Below are positions 8,876 through 18,333 of a stretch of 64,000 nt of DNA, piece by piece. The notes beneath the pieces were generated by a model. The model did no database searches, was not told where the DNA came from, and worked only from the letters and a program-made list of their open reading frames with translations. The position numbers were made by a program, and so were the translations under genes. Each line of letters starts with the position of its first letter. Position 1 is the first letter of the stretch. This stretch comes from Rugamonas rivuli (lineage in GTDB: Bacteria > Pseudomonadota > Gammaproteobacteria > Burkholderiales > Burkholderiaceae_D), in NCBI RefSeq assembly GCF_009380165.1, contig NZ_WHUF01000006.1, positions 248,001-312,000 on the forward strand, read 5' to 3'.

Positions 8876-9623
8876 CGGGCGCCGGCGGCGGCGCGCGGCG
8901 CAGCGCGGTGAAGGCGGCGAATTCCCACGAGCGGAAGCCGACCAGCAGCGTGAAGCCGTCGCGCTCGTGCGGCGCCAGCTTGCGGTCGCTCTGGTGCAGC
9001 CGCGCCAGTTCGCCGGCCAGCTGCTGGATGCGGCCCACCAGTTCCTCGGCGCTGGGCAGCGACAGCCGCGCGGGCAGGCACAGCAGCGTTTCGCCGGCGC
9101 CGTCGAAGCTGCCGCCGAAATAATCGTGCACCGCGTGCTCGCGGAAGAATTGCTGCACCGGGCCGTCCGGCAGCCAGCGGAAGGCGTTCGACACGCGCAG
9201 GCGGTAGCGGTTCATCGGCTTGAGTTCGATCACGCCCAGCCGGTCCAGCTCGGCCAGCAGCATGATGCATTCGGGTTCGGTCAGGTTGTAGGTTTCCAGC
9301 ACCTGTTCCAGCGTCCAGTGGCCCAGGCAACAGATCGCCATCAGCAGCAGGTGGGGCTGCGCCAGCAGCGATTTTTCCTGTGTCAGCGTCAAGGCGTCCG
9401 CCTGCGGCGTGGCGTCGGCCGCGCCGCGCAACACATCCTCCATCGCCACCCCGGCCGCCTTGCAGATCTGCGCCAGCCGCGACAGCGACATATCCTGCTG
9501 GCCGAACATGCGCTTGACGCTCGATTCGCTCATGGCGATCCGTTCGGCCAGCATTTTGTAGGTGACGCCGGCGGCCCGCATCTGGGTCCGCAAGACTTGC
9601 AGCAGCAATTCCGGTGAGCTCAT
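8865..9623 (-). CDS. XRE-family helix-turn-helix regulator
   Basis: 252 residues from the ATG at 9623 (MSSPELLLQ), chosen because AAGGCAGGG lies just upstream; a longer frame to 9710 has no support. The N-terminal 70 residues form a lambda-repressor-like HTH (VTYKMLAERIAMSESSVKRM, then DMSLSRLAQICKAAGV). The remaining 180 residues are a mostly helical domain without a recognised motif, with a winged-helix look around LEQVLETYNLTEPEC. Probably a DNA-binding regulator with a sensor or oligomerisation domain; the ligand is unknown. It converges on the patatin gene with an 11-base overlap. Confidence 0.8.
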   Translation of the reverse strand: MSSPELLLQVLRTQMRAAGVTYKMLAERIAMSESSVKRMFGQQDMSLSRLAQICKAAGVAMEDVLRGAADATPQADALTLTQEKSLLAQPHLLLMAICCLGHWTLEQVLETYNLTEPECIMLLAELDRLGVIELKPMNRYRLRVSNAFRWLPDGPVQQFFREHAVHDYFGGSFDGAGETLLCLPARLSLPSAEELVGRIQQLAGELARLHQSDRKLAPHERDGFTLLVGFRSWEFAAFTALRRAPPPAPATR

Positions 9624-9779
9624 ACCCTGCCTTGGTAAAAAAACAAAAGGTATCGTAACACGGTACCGGATGGCGTGAAAAGCAGAGCCTGGAATAATCG
9701 GGTGGTACATCGGGCGGAAGTGGGGGACACTTCGGGCACGCTGTCCCTCGCAGCAGGGATGGCACCGGATAACCCTAGA

Positions 9780-9803
9780 GCGGGCGCCACTACAGGCGCC
9801 CGC
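9780..9803. repeat. Strong inverted repeat in the 9624-9809 intergenic stretch
   Basis: A perfect 9-bp inverted repeat GCGGGCGCC / GGCGCCCGC with a 6-base loop lies 7 bases beyond the stop of the small minus-strand gene at 9810. It may end the hslV-hslU transcript, but no U-tract follows on either strand. A weaker GGGACA/TGTCCC pair lies near 9723-9746. No gene is seen in 9624-9809. Confidence 0.5.
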
Positions 9804-9809
9804 TGACGG

Positions 9810-10016
9810 TTATTTTTCCTCCGTGTCCGGCTTCAGGCTGATCCTGGCCAGCAGGCGCTTGGCCGCCTGCCGGTCGACCGACTGCGGCTTGGCATGCGGA
9901 CCGGCGCCGCCGGCGCGCGCCTTGGCCGCCACCGCCACCGGATTGCGCGGCGGTTTCTGCGATGGTTCGACGCGCATCGTCATCTTCTGCCGCGTCGCCA
10001 ATGCCTTGTTCGCCAT
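9810..10016 (-). CDS. Small basic protein of unknown function downstream of hslU
   Basis: 68 residues (starts MANKALATRQK, ends DTEEK), rich in Lys, Arg, Ala and Pro, with no membrane segment or known motif. A good ribosome site (GGAGCCGGGGTC) sits before the ATG and overlaps the hslU stop region; only 12 bases separate the two genes, so it is probably cotranscribed with hslVU. Function not recognised. It could be disordered and nucleic-acid binding from its composition, which is a guess. Confidence 0.55.
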   Translation of the reverse strand: MANKALATRQKMTMRVEPSQKPPRNPVAVAAKARAGGAGPHAKPQSVDRQAAKRLLARISLKPDTEEK

Positions 10017-10028
10017 GACCCCGGCTCC

Positions 10029-11365
<1,337 letters not shown>

Positions 11366-11369
<4 letters not shown>

Positions 11370-11908
11370 GCTGGTTCCAGTGTCTCGATGATGTGGTTCA
11401 GATTGGTGTAGATGCACAACTCGCCGGCGATGGTCAGTGATTTTTTGACGATTTCCGACGGCGACAGTTCCGTATTTTCCACCAGCGCCTTGGCCGCAGA
11501 CTGTGCGTAGGTGCCGCCGGAGCCGATGGCGCCGATGCCGTCTTCCGGCTCCAGCACGTCGCCGTTGCCGGTGATGACCAGCGTCGATTCGCTGTCGGCC
11601 ACCAGCAGCATCGCCTCCAGGCGGCGCAGCACGCGGTCGGTGCGCCAGTCCTTGGCCAGCTCGACCGAGGCGCGCAGCAGATTGCCCTGGTGTTTTTCCA
11701 GCTTGCCTTCAAAGCGGTCGAGCAGGGTGAAGGCGTCGGCCGTGCCGCCGGCGAAGCCGACCAGCACCTTGCCCTGGTAGACCTTGCGCACCTTGCGGGC
11801 CGTGCCCTTCATGACGATGTTGCCCAGCGTGACCTGGCCGTCGCCGCCCAGCGCGACTTGCTTGCCGCGACGTACGCACAGGATGGTGGTGCCGTGAAAT
11901 TGTTCCAT
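11366..11908 (-). CDS. hslV: ATP-dependent protease peptidase subunit HslV
   Basis: 180 residues from the ATG at 11908, preceded by GAGGT. HslV is the proteasome-like peptidase of the HslVU complex. The propeptide MEQFHG precedes the catalytic N-terminal threonine (Thr7, TTILCVRR), and the conserved GDGQVTLGN and GFAGGTADAFTL segments are present, as is GSGGTYAQSAAKAL. A longer open frame upstream to 12091 runs antisense-like through low-quality sequence and would bury the processing site, so it is not used. It precedes hslU with a 4-base overlap. Confidence 0.97.
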
Positions 11909-11978
11909 AGTTACCTCAAAGTAATGACGCAAACTGCTCAAGACTGAAAAATGGGGTTGGACCTGGAAATTACAAGTT

Positions 11979-13316
11979 TCAGTATTTGTGCGGATAGATG
12001 CGGGCGATGTCGGCATAGCCCAGCAGGCGCAGCAGCGCAGTGACCAGGTGGTTGACGTCGCGGAACTCGATCTTTTTGTCCAGCGGCACAAGGCTGGCGT
12101 GCAACTGGTTGGCGCAGGCGTAGTCGATGCGCGTCAGGCGCGAGCAGTCGAACACCAGGGTCTGGTACTGATCAGCATAGTGCTGGATCTGGCCGAGTAA
12201 AGGGCCGAGCTGGCCTTCCAGCTGCGGCGGCAGCATGAAGCGGTCGGGCGCGGCCGAAACCGAGGCCGCCGGCCGCTGTGCCGTGGCGGTGGCCACCTTG
12301 TGCGGCGCCACGAACGATGGCGGCGACACTTCGAAGGTGACGCAGTAATCCATGCCGGTTTCCTCGAATTCCTTCTCGCGGTTGAGCAGCTGCAGCAGTT
12401 CCAGCAGCAGCAGCCACGGCGCTTCGGTATCGTCGCGGCGGCCGATGGCGATGCCGTCGCGTATCAGCGCGGCCAGGCCGTCGGCGCCCACCAGGATCAG
12501 CTCGCGCTGCTGGGCTTGCAGCTTGCGCAGGGTGTCGAGCAGCAGCGCGCAGCCGGCCGGCTCGACCGCCGTGACGCGGCTGAACTCCAGCCGCAGCAGC
12601 GGACTGTCGACGGCGGCCAGGCGCAGGCGCTCCAGCTGGGCGGCTATGTGCGTGTCCAGCGTGCCGGCGAAGGCTTCGGTCGGCGTCAGGCCGGCCCAGC
12701 CGGGCGAGGCGGCGGCCAGCGCGGCTGGTGCGTTCCACGGCGGCGGCGAGGTTTCGAAGGTGCTGGCGTAGTCGATCGACAGGTTGTCGAAGCGGTCGCG
12801 CTGGCCGCCGACCTGGTAGAGGTCGAACAACATCCACCAGACAGTGCGGTCGCCGTTGGCCTCGGCCAGGCTGGCGCTGAGCAGCTGTTCGGCCACGGCG
12901 GCCTGGCCGTTGGCGTACAGGATGGCGATTTCCTCCACCACCGGCGCGGTTTCGGCGGCCACGGCCAGCTGCGGCAGGTCGTCGTCGCGCAGCAGCAGGG
13001 TGGTGGGGATGTCGGCCAGGGCCTGGGTGTCGGGGCCGCCGTCGGCGGTGGCGGCGGCTTTAGGCCGCGGCGGGCGGGCGGCGCGCTGGCTGCCCCAGGC
13101 GGGTTCGGGTTCGTTGAAGATGTCGAAGGTCATCGCCGATTCGATGGCGTCGATCTTCATCGCGGTGGCGCGGGCGATCTCGCGCTGGCGGGCTTGCTGT
13201 TGCTGGCGCTCGATCTCGCTGTTGGCGGCCAGGCGCGCGGCCTCGTCATCGTCGCCGGGGTTCGGCTGGGTGGCGGCCGGGGCGTCGGTCTTCTTGAAGA
13301 TGGAGAACAGTCCCAC
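11979..13316 (-). CDS. STAS-domain protein downstream of dksA
   Basis: About 445 residues. I prefer the GTG at 13316 (reading (M)GLFSIFKK) because AGGA lies 6 bases upstream; an ATG four codons earlier (13328) is the alternative. The N-terminal 110 residues are charged and disordered. Two FETSPPPW/FEVSPPSF segments (near 200 and 340) and two STAS-like units (LLRLEFSRVTAVEPAGCALLL near 240; LVFDCSRLTRIDYACANQL near 395) show an internal duplication. STAS domains usually bind partner proteins or nucleotides, as in anti-sigma antagonists. No kinase or antisigma gene is nearby, so the role is unknown. Confidence 0.75.
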   Translation of the reverse strand: MGLFSIFKKTDAPAATQPNPGDDDEAARLAANSEIERQQQQARQREIARATAMKIDAIESAMTFDIFNEPEPAWGSQRAARPPRPKAAATADGGPDTQALADIPTTLLLRDDDLPQLAVAAETAPVVEEIAILYANGQAAVAEQLLSASLAEANGDRTVWWMLFDLYQVGGQRDRFDNLSIDYASTFETSPPPWNAPAALAAASPGWAGLTPTEAFAGTLDTHIAAQLERLRLAAVDSPLLRLEFSRVTAVEPAGCALLLDTLRKLQAQQRELILVGADGLAALIRDGIAIGRRDDTEAPWLLLLELLQLLNREKEFEETGMDYCVTFEVSPPSFVAPHKVATATAQRPAASVSAAPDRFMLPPQLEGQLGPLLGQIQHYADQYQTLVFDCSRLTRIDYACANQLHASLVPLDKKIEFRDVNHLVTALLRLLGYADIARIYPHKY

Positions 13317-13338
13317 GCTGATCCTCATGGTTGGCCGT

Positions 13339-13369
13339 AAAAAAAAGCACGCGGCTGCGTGCTTTTTTT
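13339..13369 (-). terminator. Bidirectional intrinsic terminator after dksA
   Basis: A 6-bp GC stem (GCACGC at 13347-13352, GCGTGC at 13357-13362) with a 4-base loop is flanked by eight A and seven T. It would end dksA transcription on the minus strand. The STAS gene therefore needs its own promoter or relies on read-through. Confidence 0.9.
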
Positions 13370-13383
13370 AACGTCATCGCGAA

Positions 13384-13830
13384 TTAATCGCCGTACAGTT
13401 TCTGCTTCAGTTCGCGGCGTTGCTGGGCTTCCAGCGACAGCGTCGCGGTCGGACGGGCGATCAGGCGTGGAATGCCGATCGGTTCGCCGGTTTCTTCGCA
13501 CCAGCCGTAGTCGCCGCCATCGATGGCAACGATCGATTGCTGGACCTTTTTCAGCAGCTTGCGCTCGCGGTCGCGGGTGCGCAGTTCCAGCGCGTGTTCT
13601 TCTTCGATGGTGGCGCGGTCGGCCGGGTCCGGCACCAGCACGGTTTCGCGCAGGTGTTCGGTGGTTTCGCCGGCATTTTTCAACAGCTCTTTTTCAAGCG
13701 CTTGCAGCTTGGCTTTGAAAAAGGCCATTTGCGCCGGATTCATATAATCCTTTTCATCCATCTTCAGAATTTCTTCTTCAGTCAGGATGCGGTCGGCGGC
13801 GGCGGGGGTCGATTTATTAGTTTTGGTCAT
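13384..13830 (-). CDS. dksA: RNA polymerase-binding transcription factor DksA
   Basis: 148 residues. DksA binds the RNA polymerase secondary channel and works with ppGpp. The coiled coil (about residues 34-105) bears the tip motif with Asp68, Asp71 and Ala73 (DPADRA). The C-terminal globular domain keeps the fold signature RLIARPTATL, but only Cys111 of the four zinc-finger cysteines remains; the others are Thr114, Ser132 and Ala135. So this is a DksA that probably does not hold zinc. It is the only dksA seen here, next to a COG0523 GTPase often tied to zinc supply. Confidence 0.95.
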   Translation of the reverse strand: MTKTNKSTPAAADRILTEEEILKMDEKDYMNPAQMAFFKAKLQALEKELLKNAGETTEHLRETVLVPDPADRATIEEEHALELRTRDRERKLLKKVQQSIVAIDGGDYGWCEETGEPIGIPRLIARPTATLSLEAQQRRELKQKLYGD

Positions 13831-13874
13831 AACTTCGCTTACCTTCGATACGACAGAGTTTTCAATTAATCAGC

Positions 13875-13914
13875 CCGGATTTCGTGGCTATTTAGCCATC
13901 CCCACAAAACCCGG
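13875..13914 (-). promoter_or_regulatory. Long imperfect hairpin in the dksA leader
   Basis: CCGGATTTCGTGG (13875-13887) and CCACAAAACCCGG (13902-13914) pair over 13 positions with two G-U pairs. The loop side holds a second, competing palindrome TGGCTA-TT-TAGCCA (13885-13898). It fills most of the 89 bases between the COG0523 gene and dksA. It could be a weak terminator of the former or a leader structure of dksA; no U-tract is seen. Confidence 0.4.
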
Positions 13915-13919
13915 ATAGT

Positions 13920-14984
13920 TTATACCAGACATTGTTCTAAACCGCTAATAAAGATATCTTTTGGCAGATTTTTGCCGATAAATACCATTTTGCTGCCTCG
14001 AACGTCGTTTTCTCCCCATTTGGCGCCCAAGTCGCTGCCCATGATCTGGTGCACGCCCTGGAACACGACCTTGCGGTCGGCGTCTTTCATGAACAATACG
14101 CCTTTGTAGCGCAGCATGCGAGGACCGTAGACATTCACCAGGCCGCCGAGGAACTCATCGAGCTTGGCGGTGTCGAACGGGCGTGTACTTTTAAACACAA
14201 AAGCGGCGATATCGTCGCTGTGGTGGGCGTGGTGGTGGTTGTGGCCGTGTTCCTCGTGGTGGTGGCCATGATCATGATTGTGGCCGCAGTGCTCGTCGTG
14301 CACATGGTCGTCGTCGTGGGCCTGGTCGGTTTCCAGGAAATCCGGGTCCAGTTCCAGCTTGTCGTTCAGGTTGAAGCCCTTCAGGTCCAGCACCTCGGAC
14401 AGCGGGGCGCGGCCGAAATCGGCCGTGCTGATCGGTGCGCGCGGGTTGATGCGTTTGAGGCGGGCGGTCAGCGTGGCCACGTCGTCGGCGCTGACCAGGT
14501 CGGTCTTGGACAGCAGCAGCTTGTCGGCGAAACCGACCTGGCGCTGGGCTTCCTCGTGCTGGTCCAGCTGGTCCATGGCGTGGCGGGCGTCCACCACCGT
14601 GACCACGGCGTCGAGCATGTAGTGAGCGCCCACTTCCTCGTCGACGAAGAAGGTCTGCGCCACCGGGCCGGGATTGGCCAGGCCGGTGGTTTCGATGACG
14701 ACGCGGTCGAAGTGCAGTTCACCGGCTTCGCGCTTCTGCGCCAGGCCGCTGAGGGCAACGATCAGGTCGCCGCGCACGGTGCAGCAGATGCAGCCGTTGT
14801 TCATTTCCACGATCTGTTCGCTGCTGTCCTGCACCAGGATCTCGTTGTCGATGTTTTCCTGGCCAAACTCGTTTTCGATGACGGCGATGCGCATGCCATG
14901 CTGCTCCTGCAGGATGCGGTTCAGCAGGGTGGTTTTGCCGGCGCCGAGGAAGCCGGTGAGGATGGTGGTCGGTATCAGTGCCAT
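13920..14984 (-). CDS. COG0523 (CobW/ZNG1-like) GTPase with His-rich region
   Basis: 354 residues. P-loop GFLGAGKTTL at 11-20, the metal-binding CxCC motif at Cys65, Cys67 and Cys68 (GCICC), a switch-II-like ETTGLANPGP and NKxD-type SKTDLV give a G3E-family GTPase. Around residues 218-260 is a very His/Asp-rich stretch with more than 15 His, typical of metal storage or delivery members. The CobW C-terminal domain follows (FKSTRPFDTAKLDEFL). COG0523 proteins deliver zinc or cobalt to target enzymes. The target is not known here; the neighbours dksA and xerC point to conserved synteny rather than to a pathway. Confidence 0.9.
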   Translation of the reverse strand: MALIPTTILTGFLGAGKTTLLNRILQEQHGMRIAVIENEFGQENIDNEILVQDSSEQIVEMNNGCICCTVRGDLIVALSGLAQKREAGELHFDRVVIETTGLANPGPVAQTFFVDEEVGAHYMLDAVVTVVDARHAMDQLDQHEEAQRQVGFADKLLLSKTDLVSADDVATLTARLKRINPRAPISTADFGRAPLSEVLDLKGFNLNDKLELDPDFLETDQAHDDDHVHDEHCGHNHDHGHHHEEHGHNHHHAHHSDDIAAFVFKSTRPFDTAKLDEFLGGLVNVYGPRMLRYKGVLFMKDADRKVVFQGVHQIMGSDLGAKWGENDVRGSKMVFIGKNLPKDIFISGLEQCLV

Positions 14985-15116
14985 GGTGCTTACCAGTCTG
15001 GTCTAGGAGGAAACCCCAGATGGGGATCAAATGCAGGAATGCAACCGGCCGATTATGCCGGAATTTGGCCCGGGCTAGCAATTCGTCCGATTGAGCAACG
15101 TCAGTACGGGTGTGCG

Positions 15117-16052
15117 CTATTTCACCTTGGCGCGCGGATGGGCCTTGTCGTACACCTCGGCCAGGTGCTGGAAGTCCAGCGCGGTGTAGACCTGGGTCGA
15201 GCTGATGCTGGAATGGCCCAGCATTTCCTGCACCGCCCGCAGGTCGCCCGAGGACTGCAGCACGTGCGAGGCGAACGAGTGGCGCAGCATGTGCGGGTGC
15301 ACGTGCACCGGGGCGCCGTGGGCCGCGCCATGGGCCTGCAAACGCTGTTGTATCACCCGCGGCGACACCCGCGTGCCACGCGTGCTGAGGAACAGGGCGT
15401 TGCCGCCGTCGGCGGGTGCCGGCCGCACGGCGATCCAGGCCGCCAGTGCGTCGAGCGCGGCGGCGCCGACCGGCACCACGCGCTGCTTGTTGCCCTTGCC
15501 GGTGACGATGACTTCGCGGTTGTCCAGCGCCACCCAGCCGAGGGCGTCCTTGCCGGCGGTCAAATCCAGTCCGGCCAGCTCGGATACCCGCAGGCCGCTG
15601 GAATACAACAGTTCGAACATGGCGCGGTTGCACAGCTCGGCCGGCCCGGGGGCGGTGCCGGCGTGCGGCCGCGACGGCGCCACCAGCTGCACGGCGTCGT
15701 CCACCGACAGCGCGCGCGGCAGCGTTTTGGCGCGCTTGGGGGCGCGCACGCCCTGCACCGGATTGGCCGCCAGCGCGGTCTGGCCGCCCAGCCAGTCGAA
15801 AAAGCCGCGCCAGCTGGACAGCTTGCGGGCGATCGAACGGGGATCGAGGGCGCGCGCATGCAGCTTGGCGGTCAGGCGGCGGATGGTGAAATGGTCGACT
15901 TGCTGCCAGTCCTGGCCGGCGGACAGCCCGGCCAACTCTTGCAGGTCGCGCGCGTAGGCGCTGACGGTGTGGGGCGACAGCCTGCGCTGGTCGCGCAGTT
16001 GGGCCAGGTAAGCGTCGATCCAGGCCAGTTTGCGGTCGGGATCGGCGCTCAT
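15117..16052 (-). CDS. xerC: Tyrosine recombinase XerC
   Basis: 311 residues from the ATG at 16052 (MSADPDRKL); a longer frame to 16352 is antisense to DUF484 and rejected. XerC with XerD resolves chromosome dimers at dif. All catalytic residues are visible: Arg in SGLRVSEL, Lys in GKGNKQR, His/Arg in HMLRHSFASH, His in LGHSSIS and the nucleophile Tyr in TQVYT. The N-terminal SAM-like core-binding domain is complete. It starts 11 bases after DUF484, the usual pair in proteobacteria. Confidence 0.95.
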   Translation of the reverse strand: MSADPDRKLAWIDAYLAQLRDQRRLSPHTVSAYARDLQELAGLSAGQDWQQVDHFTIRRLTAKLHARALDPRSIARKLSSWRGFFDWLGGQTALAANPVQGVRAPKRAKTLPRALSVDDAVQLVAPSRPHAGTAPGPAELCNRAMFELLYSSGLRVSELAGLDLTAGKDALGWVALDNREVIVTGKGNKQRVVPVGAAALDALAAWIAVRPAPADGGNALFLSTRGTRVSPRVIQQRLQAHGAAHGAPVHVHPHMLRHSFASHVLQSSGDLRAVQEMLGHSSISSTQVYTALDFQHLAEVYDKAHPRAKVK

Positions 16053-16063
16053 GGCGGCGTCGC

Positions 16064-16732
16064 TCAGGCCAGCAGCCAGGCCAGCGCGGTGCTGGTGGTT
16101 TCGCCGATGTGGACCAGGAAATCGGTGGCCATCAGCGAAGTGAAGCGCGCCGGGTCGGCCGAACCCATGATCAGCAGGCCGAAGGCGTTCTTGTTGCCAG
16201 GCTTGCGCAGCGGGATGATGACGGTGGAGGTGATGCCGGTGGCGTCCTGCAGCCAGCGCACCGCCTCGAAATCCTTGTTGGTGCCGCAGTATGGGGCCAT
16301 CAGGCTGTTGGCGAAGATGCGCGCATCTTCCGACACGCCGTTGACGAACCATTCGCCCAGGTAGTCCGGCGCGGTGTCCCAGATGCGCAGCGTGGCTTGC
16401 GGTACATCAAAACTCGACTTCAGGCCGCTGACCACGGCGTGTGGCATGGAACCCACATCTTCGGCTTCCAGCAGCACCTTGGTCCAGCGGTGGAACTTGT
16501 TGGCGATCGCTTCGTTTTCCGACGCCAGGCGCATCAGATTGCTCATGCGCAGTTCCAGCGCCTTGTACTTGTCGCGCATCACTTCCATCTGGCGCTCTTG
16601 CAGCGACACGGCGCGTCCCGTCAGCGGGCTGGCCAGTTTGATTTCCCCCAGCAGTTCAGCATGCTCTTCGAAGAAATTCGGGTGTTCGGTCAGGTATTGC
16701 GCGACGAGGGTGTGATCCAGTGGGACAGTCAT
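16064..16732 (-). CDS. DUF484 family protein
   Basis: 222 residues with a GAF-like fold expected for DUF484: the N-terminal YLTEHPNFFEEHAELL motif is the family signature, followed by a coiled coil (about 45-85: VSLQERQMEVMRDKYKALE) and the GAF-like domain with GMITSTVIIPLR-type strands. Its biochemical function is unknown; it is nearly always next to xerC, as here. The gene ends 11 bases before xerC and starts 47 bases past the porin terminator, so its promoter must be in 16733-16780 or upstream. Confidence 0.9.
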   Translation of the reverse strand: MTVPLDHTLVAQYLTEHPNFFEEHAELLGEIKLASPLTGRAVSLQERQMEVMRDKYKALELRMSNLMRLASENEAIANKFHRWTKVLLEAEDVGSMPHAVVSGLKSSFDVPQATLRIWDTAPDYLGEWFVNGVSEDARIFANSLMAPYCGTNKDFEAVRWLQDATGITSTVIIPLRKPGNKNAFGLLIMGSADPARFTSLMATDFLVHIGETTSTALAWLLA

Positions 16733-16779
16733 TGAGGTACTTTATTTGCGAAGGTGGAAAGGCATAGCCATTCTAAACG

Positions 16780-16810
16780 AAAAAAAACGGACATGGTTGC
16801 CCATGCCCGT
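16780..16810 (-). terminator. Intrinsic terminator of the porin gene
   Basis: Read on the minus strand: stem ACGGGCATGG / CCATGTCCGT (10 bp, one G-U pair) with loop GCAA, then eight T. It lies 45 bases beyond the porin stop. Confidence 0.92.
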
Positions 16811-16854
16811 CATTCCCCAACCCAAGCGCCGGCAGTTCTTGCCGACTGCGCGGC

Positions 16855-17910
16855 TTAGAAGTTGTGGTGGATACCGAGGCTGTAGAAATTCAGCGTGGTA
16901 GCTGCCTTCTTGTTCGAGGCATCGACATACAGGTAGGTGCGGGCCGACAGGTTGTAGTCGTAGCCGACCGACGTTTGCTTGGTCTTGGCCAGGGCTGGGT
17001 TGCCCAGGCTGTTGTCCGGGGTCTTCTGGCCGTAGCCGAAGCGCACCAGGCCGGCGCCGACGGTGTAGTTGGCGCCCAGCAGCCATGCCTTGGTGATCGG
17101 ATTGATCAGGGTGCTGCTGGCCTGGTCTTGCTTCTGGTACGAACCCATCAGTTTCAGGTCGTTGACCGGTTTGAACGACGCGCCGACCGACCACAGTTTG
17201 GTTTCGATGGCGTTTTTCTCGTAGGCGGCGTAGGCGGCGAACGGGCCGCTGGTGGCGGTGGCGCTCAGCGAGTAAGCCGTGGTCAGCGGTGCGGTGTTGG
17301 CCGGGAATTGCGGTGCGGCCGCGGTACCCTTGCCGATGATGACAGGATTGTTGTTGGCTTCCTTGGCCGAAACGGTGGCGTTGAACTGGAAGATGTCGGC
17401 GATCACCGGGGTGTTATAGAACACGGCGTTCGAGAAGCGGTTGTTCGAGTTGCCCAGCTGGCTCAGCGGATCGCTGGTGTAGCCGGCCACTTGCAGGTCG
17501 GTCTGGTAGCCGGCGATGGCTGGCATGCCGCTCCATGGTTCGAAGGCGGTGCTGGTTTCCTGGAAGGCGGTCAGGCCACGGCCCAGGCGCACGGTACCGA
17601 AGTCGCCCTGCAGGCCGACACGGCTCTGGCCCTGGAACAGCGGACGGCTGTTGGCGCCGGAAGTGTTTTCAATCGTGCCGGTGTCCGGCTCGTAGCGGAT
17701 TTCCAGCTGGAAAATGGCTTTCAGGCCGCTGCCCAGGTCTTCGACGCCTTTGAAACCGAGTTTGTTGTTGTCACGCTTGCCGACCATGGTGGTGGTGCCA
17801 GTGCGTTTGGAAATGCCAGCATCTACAGTGCCATAGATGGTCACGGACGATTGCGCGTATGCGCCAGCAAATACGCCCATGAGAGCCAGAGCCACTAAAG
17901 ATTTTTTCAT
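16855..17910 (-). CDS. Gram-negative general porin (OmpC/Porin_4 type)
   Basis: 351 residues from the ATG at 17910, preceded by AAGGA. Signal peptide about 1-20 (MKKSLVALALMGVFAGAYAQ), then SSVTIYGTVDAGI, the classic first strand of betaproteobacterial trimeric porins, with SRVGLQGDFGTVRLGR later and a C-terminal Phe (GIHHNF) for outer-membrane insertion. It should form a 16-strand diffusion channel. It is monocistronic: a strong terminator follows and a 423-base non-coding region precedes it. Substrate preference cannot be read from the sequence. Confidence 0.93.
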   Translation of the reverse strand: MKKSLVALALMGVFAGAYAQSSVTIYGTVDAGISKRTGTTTMVGKRDNNKLGFKGVEDLGSGLKAIFQLEIRYEPDTGTIENTSGANSRPLFQGQSRVGLQGDFGTVRLGRGLTAFQETSTAFEPWSGMPAIAGYQTDLQVAGYTSDPLSQLGNSNNRFSNAVFYNTPVIADIFQFNATVSAKEANNNPVIIGKGTAAAPQFPANTAPLTTAYSLSATATSGPFAAYAAYEKNAIETKLWSVGASFKPVNDLKLMGSYQKQDQASSTLINPITKAWLLGANYTVGAGLVRFGYGQKTPDNSLGNPALAKTKQTSVGYDYNLSARTYLYVDASNKKAATTLNFYSLGIHHNF

Positions 17911-18333
17911 TTGAGTTATTCCTTTATGAGTGAACATGCATACTTCCAAAGCTAGCGGGTCGCATACTTCGACCCTCGGATGATAGGAACCTTAATATCT
18001 GACCGGGTCGAACACGCTGGATTGGTTGATTATGACGGCTAGTTTTGGTCGAAAGCCAAAGAAACCGGGCTTCTTGTTGTATTTTTGAAACGCTTGATAC
18101 GCAGGCCATTCCTGCCTGTTTTCCTATTATTTCCTTTCATTCAGGCATCAAAACAGCTCTAGCGTACAGGGCGGAGCGGGGTGGGGCGCTTGTGCGAAAT
18201 CAAAGCCGCCCGCAGATTATTTAGGGTGTGGCGCGGATCGCACGCTACACTCATAAGTAGCAACGGTCGCCGGAACCTGCACAGACAGCGTAGCAGCACC
18301 GCCCGCTCCATGAATCGGACTAATAGTGAGACG
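17911..18333. other. 423-base intergenic region between porin and Sel1 gene
   Basis: No gene supported. It must hold divergent promoters for the porin (minus) and the Sel1 gene (plus), but no strong -35/-10 pair is visible to me. A perfect inverted repeat GGGTCG-N7-CGACCC at 17957-17975 falls in the expected porin leader or promoter, and a third GGTCGA copy is near 18005. These could be an operator or an mRNA hairpin. Confidence 0.4.

Noticed and set aside
9700..9780. Transposon-end or family repeat around GGGGGACA
   Set aside because: A short imperfect hairpin only; no second copy in the window and no target duplication.
13831..13919. Zur box upstream of dksA
   Set aside because: I looked for a TGTTATA-like palindrome; only TGGCTA/TAGCCA is present, which does not fit.
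15117..16052. xerC as an integrase of a mobile island
   Set aside because: Its length, pairing with DUF484 and core neighbours fit the housekeeping recombinase; no att-like repeats were found.
15117..16352. Extension of xerC to an upstream ATG at 16352
   Set aside because: The extra 100 codons are antisense-frame to DUF484 and do not look like a recombinase N-terminus; the ATG at 16052 gives the normal length.
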